From: Armatimonadota bacterium | GTDB taxonomy: Bacteria > Armatimonadota > Zipacnadia > UBA1398 > JAKPQA01 | DNA: 59,273 nt | NCBI GenBank assembly: GCA_029547025.1 | Contig: JAKPQA010000256.1 | Span: 1-59,273 of the forward strand | Direction: 5' to 3' | Shown: positions 8,534 through 16,656 of the stretch, piece after piece | Layout: each line of letters starts with the position of its first letter | Numbering within the stretch: position 1 is the first letter of the stretch | Notes under the pieces: model-generated | Told to the model about the DNA's origin: nothing | The model's input: only the letters and a program-made list of their open reading frames with translations | The model's database searches: none | Translations under genes and position numbers: made by a program

Positions 8534-11190
8534 CCCGACCCCTTCTCTCCCTGACTGCGGTGCTGACGTTCCCGTGCTCGTTTTCGAAGTTCATGAGTGA
8601 AGGCCTTCATCTCAGCGATGCGGGCCGATACGTCCGACTTCTCGAGGCGCTCCCGCGGCTGCGGGGCCGGCTCCGCGGAGGCCAGCTCCTCCCCCGGTAC
8701 GACGGGGTGCTCCGTCTCCGACTCGCGCATCCGCTCGAGCCGTCGCCGGAGCAGTGTCTCGATGCGCACCTCCTCGCTGGCATGAATGCCCGCCAGCGTG
8801 CGCGTCTCGGGGAGCTCCAGCCGACTGCCGTCACCGAGGATGCCGTCGAGCATCGCCAGGCTGGCGGCCTTGCTGGGGATCGATGCCTCTCCCCGCTCCA
8901 CATTCCACGTCGTGAACTGCCGCAGGGGCTTGCCCACACATGAAGGGCACCCGTCGACGCACGGGCACTGCCGAACGTGGTCGCGGACCGCGGGCATGAG
9001 GGTGCCTAGCATCTCGTAGGCCTTCTCGGTGAAGCCAAGCCCGAGCGGATAGCGCTCGTAGATGAACACCGTGTGCCACGGCGAGTTGGCGCTGCCCACG
9101 GTGTGCGAGAAGTCCAGTGTCTGGCAGGTCATGAACATGGGCAGCAACATGCGGGTGGCGTACCCGATCCCGCGCAGACCGGTGTGGGGGTTCAGCCCCA
9201 TCTGCGCCACGGTGCGCACCAGATGCTCAGGGGCCTCGATCCAGAACGCCATGGTCTCGAGCAGGTAGTGCGGCAGGTCGAGTGGGTGCCGCGATATGGC
9301 ATCGAGAGTGTAGAAACGGATCCGCTCATAGCCCACGTTCTGAAAGTGTGCCGTCACCTCACCCCAGCAAGCTCGCCCGGCGCCAAATGGACGCTCCCGG
9401 AGGATGTGGTCGATGTGGTGCACATCCGTCCCGCCGAGCGGCTGCGTGTAGTAGTCCACCTCGACCTTGCGCACGAGCGCCCGATTCCGCACCATGTCCA
9501 GCGACTCCACATAGTACGTGTCGCCGCGGTGCATGTAGATGGCCTCGGGGTGGACGATGGGCGGAGCATCGAACTGGTTCAACTCGCCGATGGTCTCCTG
9601 GGTCTCGATGTCCTGGATCAGGATGTTCCGGTCGGCGCAGTCGCGCAGCGAAACCTCGTGCTGTGGGATCTCGCTGGACGCGTGGTACCACCGATCACCT
9701 CTCCGGCGGAGCTTGCTGTTCCCCTCCAGAACGCGCAGCACAACTCCCGCGTAGGGCCCGAACTCGGAGAGCTCGGCGGCATCGATGGGGCTCTCGTGCG
9801 CGGCGCAGCGGAGCTGCCCCAGCAGGACGAATGGGTTGTCGGGATCGACCACGGTCCGCTCGACCGGCCGGTCGAAGATGAACTCAGGGTGAGCCATCAC
9901 ATACTGGTTCACGGCCGTATCCAGGCCGACGAGGATCACCAGTGAGTCGCGATCTCGTCGCCCGGCCCGGCCGGCCTGTTGGTAGAACGACGACAGCGTA
10001 CCCGGGTAACCGACAATGATCGACGCATCGAGGCCTCCGATGTCGATGCCCAGCTCGAGCGCCGGTGTAGTACTGACGCCCAGGAGCTCTCCGGCAAAGA
10101 GCCGCCGCTCGATCTCACGACGCTCCTCGGGTAGATACCCGCCGCGGTAAGTGGTGATCTTGTCCGCCAATCCGGGGGCGTCTGCGGCGAGTCGTTCGCA
10201 GACGTAGCGCCGGATCATCTCCGCCGTCATCTTGGCTTTCGAGAAGGTGATAGTGGGCACGCCTTGTCGCACAAGTCGTGCCATGAGCTCGTGGGCCTCG
10301 ACGTTGGCACTCCGCCGCGAGCGCCACCGCCGATGGCGCTCCTGCGGCGGGTTCCAGAACACGAAGGTCCGGCTGCCGTGTGGACTGCCATCGTCGTCGA
10401 CGAGCTCGAATGGTTCGCCGGTGAGGTGCTCGGCCAGCTCCCGCGGGTTCCCCATGGTGGCCGAGCATGCGATGATCTGGGGCGAGCTGCCATAGCGGGC
10501 ACAGACGCGGAAGAAGCGCCTCATCAGGTTCGCGACGTTCGAGCCGAACATCCCGCCGTACGTATGCAGCTCATCGATCACGAGCCAGCGCAGTTGCTGC
10601 AGGAAATGGCCCCAGCGCGCGTGCTGGGGCAGGATTCCCGCGTGGAGCATGTCGGGGTTGGTGAAGAGCACCCGGGCCGAGTTGCGCAGCTTGCGGCGCA
10701 GGTCGGGAGGCGTGTCGCCATCGTAGACGCCGGCCACCGGTGCCGGAAGCTCCGCGGCATCGAGCCCGCCGAGGAACGCGCGGCACTGATCCTGGGCCAG
10801 CGCCTTGGTGGGGAAGAGCAGCATCGAGGCCGTCGCCGGGCTGATCGATAGCGTCTCGATGATCGGGATCAGATACGCCAGGGACTTCCCGGAGGCCGTG
10901 CCGGTGGCCAGCACGACATTGTGTCCGGCGCGGACCAAGTCGAGTGCCTGGGCCTGGTGGCTGTAGAGCCCCGCCACGCCTTGCGCTTCGAGGAAACGCA
11001 AGGCGCAGGCGTGGAACGGCTGGCGTGGCTCAGCCATGCGCGCGGCCTGGGCAGCAAACTGGCGCACATGGACGATCTGCCCGCTGTAGCTGGGATCGGC
11101 CCGCAGCGCATCGAGAAACGCCGCCACATCCAGCCGTGGAGCCAGCCGGACCACCTCCTCCCAGGGGAACTGGTTCGTGGGACGAGCCAA
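8530..11190 (-). CDS. mrfA: MrfA/YprA-type DEAD/H-box DNA repair helicase
   Basis: An 886-residue superfamily 2 helicase of the YprA/MrfA group, which in Bacillus acts in repair of mitomycin C damage. Walker A is TGTASGKS at 96-103, the Walker B box is the variant DELH at 206-209, and the C-terminal DUF1998-type cysteine cluster is CPCVDGCPSC, Cys742, 744, 748 and 751. The start is the TTG at 11190, chosen because GGAGG lies 4 nt upstream and homology begins here; the open frame runs further up but that part looks non-coding. A charged helical tail of about 100 residues follows the cysteine cluster. Its stop overlaps the start of the downstream exported protein. Confidence 0.9.
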   Translation of the reverse strand: MARPTNQFPWEEVVRLAPRLDVAAFLDALRADPSYSGQIVHVRQFAAQAARMAEPRQPFHACALRFLEAQGVAGLYSHQAQALDLVRAGHNVVLATGTASGKSLAYLIPIIETLSISPATASMLLFPTKALAQDQCRAFLGGLDAAELPAPVAGVYDGDTPPDLRRKLRNSARVLFTNPDMLHAGILPQHARWGHFLQQLRWLVIDELHTYGGMFGSNVANLMRRFFRVCARYGSSPQIIACSATMGNPRELAEHLTGEPFELVDDDGSPHGSRTFVFWNPPQERHRRWRSRRSANVEAHELMARLVRQGVPTITFSKAKMTAEMIRRYVCERLAADAPGLADKITTYRGGYLPEERREIERRLFAGELLGVSTTPALELGIDIGGLDASIIVGYPGTLSSFYQQAGRAGRRDRDSLVILVGLDTAVNQYVMAHPEFIFDRPVERTVVDPDNPFVLLGQLRCAAHESPIDAAELSEFGPYAGVVLRVLEGNSKLRRRGDRWYHASSEIPQHEVSLRDCADRNILIQDIETQETIGELNQFDAPPIVHPEAIYMHRGDTYYVESLDMVRNRALVRKVEVDYYTQPLGGTDVHHIDHILRERPFGAGRACWGEVTAHFQNVGYERIRFYTLDAISRHPLDLPHYLLETMAFWIEAPEHLVRTVAQMGLNPHTGLRGIGYATRMLLPMFMTCQTLDFSHTVGSANSPWHTVFIYERYPLGLGFTEKAYEMLGTLMPAVRDHVRQCPCVDGCPSCVGKPLRQFTTWNVERGEASIPSKAASLAMLDGILGDGSRLELPETRTLAGIHASEEVRIETLLRRRLERMRESETEHPVVPGEELASAEPAPQPRERLEKSDVSARIAEMKAFTHELRKRARERQHRSQGEKGSG

Positions 11191-11413
11191 CGACCCTCCG
11201 GAACGAGACCGCGGGGTCGCACTCCATTCGCGCCACGTTGAAGATGAGAGCGTGTTGCGGGGGGCCCGACCCGAAACCCGTTGGTGGGCTTGGTCGGTCT
11301 GGCGGACGTGGCGGTGCTGGAGCGTCTGCTCCGCGGCAGTTCGGGAGACGTCGGCGGCTCCATCTGTGGCACACTGTTGTTGAGTGCCCACCTCAGACGG
11401 CGAGGGATGCGGG

Positions 11414-12385
11414 ATGAGAGTGTTTGGGCTTGTGTGCGGTTGCGCGGCAGTACTGGCCACGACGTCTTGTGCCCAGCAGAACGCGGGCCCGGCGGGTGGC
11501 GACAACCACGGTGGTGGGAACCTGTTCGTGGGGTCGCCCACGATTGAGGGCGTGCCCATCTTTCCAAAGGACAACCCGTGGAACACCGACATCTCGGGCT
11601 ATCCGGTACACCCGAACTCCGAGGCCTACATCGCGTCCATCGGTGTTGACGGGCACCTGCACCCGGACTTCGGCTCCTTCTGGGAAGGCGGGCCCATGGG
11701 CATCCCCTTCATAGTGGTGCCGGGAAACCAACCCAGAGTTCCCGTGGCGTTCGAGTACGCCGACGAGAGCGATCCCGGTCCATACCCCGTCCCGCCTGAT
11801 GCGCCCATCGAGGGCGGCGCTGACTCCGAGGGCGACCGGCACGTCCTCGTGCTCGACAGGGACAACGCCAAGCTCTATGAGCTCTTCTCCGCCTACCCCG
11901 AGGGAGACGGCTGGCGTGCCGGATCCGGCGCCGTCTTCGACCTGACCCGCAATGATCTGCGGCCCGAGGGCTGGACGTCAGCCGACGCAGCTGGGCTGCC
12001 GATCCTGCCCGGCCTGGTCCGGTTCGACGAGGTACAGGCCGGCGAGATCCGGCACGCTCTGCGGTTCACCGTCCAGCGCACTCAGCGGGCCTACATTCAT
12101 CCGGCGACACACTGGGCCAGCCACTCGACCGATCCCTCCCTCCCTCCGATGGGGTTGCGACTCCGGCTCAAAGCCGGATACGACATCAGCGGCTTCCCGC
12201 AGCCGGTGCAGGTGATCCTGCGGGCGTTGAAGACCTACGGCATGATCGTGGCCGACAACGGGTCGAACTGGTACATCTCGGGCGAACACAACGCCGCCTG
12301 GCACAACGAGGAGCTCGATGCGCTCAAGTCCGTGCCGGGCAGTGCATTCGAGGCCGTCGACACCGGGCCGCTGGTGACGGAGTAG
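11414..12385 (+). CDS. Conserved secreted protein of unknown function
   Basis: A 323-residue protein with an N-terminal export signal (MRVFGLVCGCAAVLATTSCA). The Cys at 19 could be lipidated, but the preceding TTS is not a canonical lipobox. The mature part is rich in Trp, Pro and Gly and contains phrases I associate with a widespread secreted family (IFPKDNPWNTDIS, EYADESDPGPYPVPPDAPIE, GDRHVLVLDRD, GLVRFDEV, FTVQRTQRAYIHPATH, KTYGMIVADNGSNWYI), but I cannot name a domain or activity. The conserved Asp, His and Trp residues would suit a carbohydrate-acting or binding fold; that is a guess. The ATG at 11414 has GAGGG about 4 nt upstream. It diverges from the helicase across 223 bp. Confidence 0.75.
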   Translation: MRVFGLVCGCAAVLATTSCAQQNAGPAGGDNHGGGNLFVGSPTIEGVPIFPKDNPWNTDISGYPVHPNSEAYIASIGVDGHLHPDFGSFWEGGPMGIPFIVVPGNQPRVPVAFEYADESDPGPYPVPPDAPIEGGADSEGDRHVLVLDRDNAKLYELFSAYPEGDGWRAGSGAVFDLTRNDLRPEGWTSADAAGLPILPGLVRFDEVQAGEIRHALRFTVQRTQRAYIHPATHWASHSTDPSLPPMGLRLRLKAGYDISGFPQPVQVILRALKTYGMIVADNGSNWYISGEHNAAWHNEELDALKSVPGSAFEAVDTGPLVTE

Positions 12386-12589
12386 GGCACGAAGCAGATG
12401 GCGGACGGCAGATGGTAGATGGCGGAGCGGGGAGGATGGAAGCCAGGAATCGGGACGCCCTCCCTGCCGGGCTATCCTCAGGCGGCGCGAGCGCTGCGTC
12501 TCGCCCCGAGAGGTCCGCGCCATCTCGGGGCGAAGTTCCTCGCCTCCCTCCATGGGACACTCACACGCGCGATCACGGAGGCCCAATCC

Positions 12590-15082
12590 ATGGGATACCG
12601 CACCGTCTGCCTCGTGCCCGTTCTCGTCACCGGTTCGGCCGTGCAGGCCGTCATCGCGCCTTCGGAGATGCTCGAGCGCGACCGGTGGGTCGCCGCGGCG
12701 TTCGCGGGCTGTGCTCTCGAGACACAGCTCGGCGCCTCCCTTGCTGTCGAGGCGAACCACGGGCCGGTGCTCCAGAACTCGTGGTGCGGCGAGCCCATGC
12801 GCATCGGTGGTCAGACCTACGACCGTGGCCTCTTCTGCCACGCCACCAGTCGCGTTCGCGTATCACTGCTGGCTCCCGCTCGTCAGCTCACGGCCCGTGT
12901 GGGCATCGTGAGCAACTTCATGACAACAGGCGGGCAGGGCTCCATCGTGTTCACCGTCGAGGCCGCGGGCCACGAGCTCTTCCGTTCGGGCATCATGCGC
13001 GAGGGCATGGCTCCCGCCGTCGTCTCGGTCCCGCTCGAGGGCGCCCGTGAGCTCGTTCTGGGCATTGAGGACGGTGGCGACGGCATCGCGTGTGACCAGG
13101 GCGCATGGGCCGACGCCAAGGTCACGCTGGTCGACGGGTCTGTCGTGTGGGTGGGCGACTTGCCCATCATAGCAGGCCAGGAGCCGCCTGCGCTGGCAAC
13201 AGCATTGCCCTTTTCGTTTACCTACGATGGCCGCGCGTCAGCCGACTTCCTCGGCGCTTGGACGAGCCACCGAGAGGACGTCGACCTCGATGGGGCGCGG
13301 CACAAGACGATGCTGGCATGGACCGATCCGGCCACACGGCTTGAGGTGCGGTGCGACGTGGTGCAGTACCGCGACTTCCCGGTGGCCGAGTGGGTGCTGC
13401 ACTTCGCCAACCGAGGCGAGCAGGACACACCCATTCTCGAGGGCATCGAGGCCATCGACACCGCCTTCCATCGACGGCCCATCGAACGTCCACCGCTGGG
13501 CGAGTTCATCCTGCACCGCAACCGCGGCGATGACCTGAACGTGCACAACTACGAGCCATCGGCCCAGGTGGTCGGACCGAACGAGACGGTGCGAATCGCC
13601 GCTGTCAACGGTCGGCCAACACAGTATGTCTTCCCTTACTTCAACCTCGAGTGGCAGAGCGAGGGCGTCATCGCCGTTCTCGGTTGGCCCGGTCAGTGGG
13701 CCGCCGAGTTTGCTCGCGAGGGCGAGACCGGTCTGCGCGTGCGCGGCGGGCAGGAGATTGTCCGCGCACGGCTGAGGCCGGGCGAAGAGATCCGCTCTCC
13801 TCTGGCCGTGCTCCTGTTCTGGAAAGGCGACGCGGTGCACGCCCAGAACGTGTGGCGGGCATGGATGCGTGATCACAACCTCCCCAAGCCTGGCGGCAAG
13901 CCCCTGGGCTCGCAGTGGAACGCCAATCTGCTCGGCCAGACCATGGAGAAGTCCGATGCGGCCAGCCAGATGCGGTTCATCGACGGCTATGCCGCCCACG
14001 ACCTGAAGATCGACTACTGGTGGATGGACGCCGGCTGGTATGAGGGCTCGCACGAGCACGGTTGGCCCCATGTAGGCACCTGGCAGGTCGAGCGCACGCG
14101 GTTCCCCGGCGGGCTCCGGGAAGTCTCGGAACGCGCCCACAGCCATGGCATGAAATCCCTCGTTTGGTTCGAGCCCGAGCGGGTGGTCGCGGGCACGTGG
14201 CTGTGGGAGGAACACCCCGAGTGGCTGCTCGGGACCGACGGCGGCACCCGGCTGCTCAACCTGGGTCACCCCGAGGCCCGAGCATGGGTGACTCAGCATA
14301 TCGGCGACCTGATCGAGAGCGAGGGCATCGACCTCTACCGGCAGGACTACAACATCGATCCCCTGGGTTTCTGGAGGCAAGGCGAGCCCCAGGACCGGCA
14401 GGGCATCACCGAAAACCACTACGTGACCGGCTATCTTGCTTTCTGGGACGCGCTGCTCGACCGCTTCCCGGCACTGGTCATCGACAGCTGCGCCTCGGGC
14501 GGCCGGCGGAACGACCTCGAGACGATGCGACGGTCGATCCCCAAACACCGAAGCGACTACATCTTCGAGCCGACGTCGCAGCAGTGTATGACCTATGCCC
14601 TCTCATCCTGGTTCCCCATCCACGGATCCGGCACGCTGTCGATGGATCGGTACGAACTTTGGAGCACTGAGGCGCCATCGAACACGACCGCGTGGGACGT
14701 GACAAACCCCGATCTGCCTTACGACGAACTGAGGCGCTTCGGCGAGGAGTTCCGACTCGTCGCGGCCCTGCAGATCGAGGGCGACTTCTACCCGCTGACG
14801 CCCCACACCACCGACGACGCCCACTGGATCGCCTGGCAGTTCCACCGGCCAGAGACGGGCGAGGGGCTCCTGCAGGTGTTCCGGAGACCGAACAGCATCT
14901 ACGAGGCCGCCTCCCTCCCCCTGCGCGGCGTCGAGCCCGACGTCGAGTACCGCGTACGCGTGCTTGGCGAAGAGGCCGAGCGGGCTATGCTGGGCGAGGA
15001 GATGCGCCAGGCCGGCGTTCCCGTCTCGATCGACACGCGCCCCGGCGTGGCTAACATCGTCTACGAGCCTGCCAAGCGGTAG
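12590..15082 (+). CDS. Exported alpha-galactosidase-like glycosidase with NPCBM domain
   Basis: An 830-residue paralogue of the enzyme at 1702-4179, with the same order: signal peptide (GYRTVCLVPVLVTGSAVQAV), NPCBM domain at about 45-185 (RGLFCHATSRVRVSLL, GDGIACDQGAWADAKV), beta-sandwich, GH36/GH27-like barrel and C-terminal beta domain. The predicted nucleophile is Asp586 in LYRQDYN and the acid/base Asp656 in KHRSDYIF, after CASGGRRNDLE. The ATG at 12590 was chosen because the signal peptide begins there and GGAG lies about 10 nt upstream; the frame upstream is non-coding in character. The pair probably cleave related but different alpha-linked sugars, since the loops after DYNIDPL differ. 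An unusually strong hairpin follows the gene. Confidence 0.88.
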   Translation: MGYRTVCLVPVLVTGSAVQAVIAPSEMLERDRWVAAAFAGCALETQLGASLAVEANHGPVLQNSWCGEPMRIGGQTYDRGLFCHATSRVRVSLLAPARQLTARVGIVSNFMTTGGQGSIVFTVEAAGHELFRSGIMREGMAPAVVSVPLEGARELVLGIEDGGDGIACDQGAWADAKVTLVDGSVVWVGDLPIIAGQEPPALATALPFSFTYDGRASADFLGAWTSHREDVDLDGARHKTMLAWTDPATRLEVRCDVVQYRDFPVAEWVLHFANRGEQDTPILEGIEAIDTAFHRRPIERPPLGEFILHRNRGDDLNVHNYEPSAQVVGPNETVRIAAVNGRPTQYVFPYFNLEWQSEGVIAVLGWPGQWAAEFAREGETGLRVRGGQEIVRARLRPGEEIRSPLAVLLFWKGDAVHAQNVWRAWMRDHNLPKPGGKPLGSQWNANLLGQTMEKSDAASQMRFIDGYAAHDLKIDYWWMDAGWYEGSHEHGWPHVGTWQVERTRFPGGLREVSERAHSHGMKSLVWFEPERVVAGTWLWEEHPEWLLGTDGGTRLLNLGHPEARAWVTQHIGDLIESEGIDLYRQDYNIDPLGFWRQGEPQDRQGITENHYVTGYLAFWDALLDRFPALVIDSCASGGRRNDLETMRRSIPKHRSDYIFEPTSQQCMTYALSSWFPIHGSGTLSMDRYELWSTEAPSNTTAWDVTNPDLPYDELRRFGEEFRLVAALQIEGDFYPLTPHTTDDAHWIAWQFHRPETGEGLLQVFRRPNSIYEAASLPLRGVEPDVEYRVRVLGEEAERAMLGEEMRQAGVPVSIDTRPGVANIVYEPAKR

Positions 15083-15098
15083 CGGCGCCGGGCGCGTC

Positions 15099-15148
15099 GG
15101 GCAGGTGGGACCCGGGGCGCTTCGGGCCGAGCAGGGTCCCACCTGCCC
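15099..15148. terminator. 15-bp perfect inverted repeat after alpha-galactosidase
   Basis: GGGCAGGTGGGACCC at 15099-15113 is repeated as its exact reverse complement at 15134-15148, with a 20-nt loop containing CGCTTCGGGC. It starts 16 nt after the stop codon. There is no U-tract, so it may be an mRNA 3'-end stabiliser or a weak terminator rather than a classical intrinsic one. Confidence 0.5.
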
Positions 15149-15212
15149 CCAGCTGACCCAACCTGGTCGGCCCGGTGTTCGCGACCGAGAGGTGCCTGCG
15201 AGGTGACAATCG

Positions 15213-15998
15213 GTGACCATCGACAGCCACACCCACGTATTCCCCGAGCATGTGGCCGAACGCGCCATGGAGTCGCTGTCGGCGCGGTACGGCGCGCGGC
15301 CTGTGGGGCGAGCCAGCCCCAGTGGCCTTCTCGAGCACATGGACGCGTGCGGGGTCGAGCGCGCCGTGCTGGCCCCCGTAGCCACGCGCCCCGGCCAGGT
15401 CGCGTCGATCAACGCATGGCTCGCCGAGATCCGCAGTGACCGGCTCGTGCCCCTGGGGGCGCTGCACCCCCACCTGCCCGATCCGGCCAACGAGATCCAG
15501 CGGCTGCTCGATGCCGGCTTCCGCGGCGTGAAGCTGCACTGCCACTTCCAAGGGTTTGCCATGGACGACCCGGCTCTGGATCGGCTATTGGAGCTGGTTG
15601 GCGATCAGCTGGTCGTGCTGATGCACTGCGGGGACGAGATCGCGCCTCTGGAGCACGTGGAGCCCACGCCGCCGCGGATCCTGGCGATGCATCAGCGCCA
15701 CCCCGAGGTGCAGCTCATTCTCGCCCATCTTGGGGGCTACCAGGAGTGGGATGAGGCCGAGGCGCTCCTGTGCGGGCGGGACGTCTACCTCGACATATCC
15801 TACGTGTTCGGCCACTGCTCCGACGAGCAGGTCAAGCGCATGGTCCGCGCCCACGGTGCCGACCGGATCATCTGGGGCAGTGACTTCCCGTGGCAGAGCG
15901 AGTGCGATGCGCTGGCCGGCCTCGATCGGCTAGGGCTGAGCCCCGCGGAGCGCCAGGCCGTGCTGTGCGGAAACGCACGGCGCGTGCTGGGGCTGTAG
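15213..15998 (+). CDS. Amidohydrolase family 2 protein
   Basis: A 261-residue cytoplasmic metal-dependent hydrolase or decarboxylase of the Amidohydro_2 (ACMSD-like) TIM barrel family. It shows the N-terminal HxH (DSHTHVFP), a His in KLHCHF, the His in LAHLGGYQEW and the terminal Asp in WGSDFPW. The GTG at 15213 is preceded by GAGGTGA about 6 nt upstream, an excellent ribosome binding site, so the start is well supported. The length is typical. The family covers decarboxylases of aromatic acids and lactonases; with glycosidase neighbours a sugar-lactone or similar substrate is possible, but this is inference. Confidence 0.83.
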   Translation: MTIDSHTHVFPEHVAERAMESLSARYGARPVGRASPSGLLEHMDACGVERAVLAPVATRPGQVASINAWLAEIRSDRLVPLGALHPHLPDPANEIQRLLDAGFRGVKLHCHFQGFAMDDPALDRLLELVGDQLVVLMHCGDEIAPLEHVEPTPPRILAMHQRHPEVQLILAHLGGYQEWDEAEALLCGRDVYLDISYVFGHCSDEQVKRMVRAHGADRIIWGSDFPWQSECDALAGLDRLGLSPAERQAVLCGNARRVLGL

Positions 15999-16656
15999 CA
16001 CACCCGTCGGGCGGGCCGGGGAGAGTGACCCTGGACCCTATTGGCGGCGACTTGGGGCCCCATCGGTCCATGGACCTGTTTGCAGACGGGCGCCGTGGGG
16101 GGAACCACGCGGGCGTGGCAAGCCCCCAGTGTGCCCTGGTCAGCCGTCGGCCGCAGGCCGACCGTCCCGGTCGGCTATGAGGTGTTGGACGAGGCGCTAG
16201 ACCCACGCGCCATTCGGGCGCAACCCGGTGCGCCCCCACCACCAGACAGGGCAGTGCGGTGCACGGGCTTTGCGCATACCGCCCTGGCCTTGGTTACCGT
16301 CAGTGCCCCGAGCCCTGCTGCCGCCTGCGCCGAGGGAACGGTGATGCCCTGCCCGCTCACCACGGCCCTGCTGGCCGGGCGACGCCGCGACGGCGGGCGC
16401 CCCTGCGCCCCTCGCTCGATCGCGGCGACCTCCGGGGTCTCCGCACCTCCGCATCTGACCGAAGACCTCGACGAGATGGCGCGCCGTGAGGAGGTGACGG
16501 CCGAGGGGTTGGCGAGTGGGCTGGGTTTCCGCGTCCGCAGCCGTGGTTGGGAAGCTGGGTGTCGTGCGGCAGGGCAGGGCCATGGTGCTAACGAAGTGCG
16601 CTTGTCGGCCCTACCCTGCAGGGCAAGCGCTTTCAGTGAGCACCGGGAGGCATACG
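15999..16656. other. Intergenic region, 658 bp, no gene seen
   Basis: No open frame here has a credible ribosome binding site and conserved motif; the long frame running through it belongs to non-coding sequence fused to a shadow frame of the next gene. It contains the hairpin GTCGGCC/GGCCGAC near 16147-16163, GCGCCATTCGGGCGC near 16208, and a LacI-type operator near its end. Confidence 0.45.
16622..16635. promoter_or_regulatory. Possible LacI-family operator
   Basis: GGCAAGCGCTTTCA matches the general LacI/CcpA-type consensus TGWAANCGNTNWCA at 12 of 14 positions with the central palindrome AAGCGCTT intact. It ends 21 nt before the start codon of the DUF6067-type gene, overlapping where RNA polymerase or the early leader would be, a position suited to repression by a sugar-responsive LacI protein. 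No LacI gene is in the window. Confidence 0.4.
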
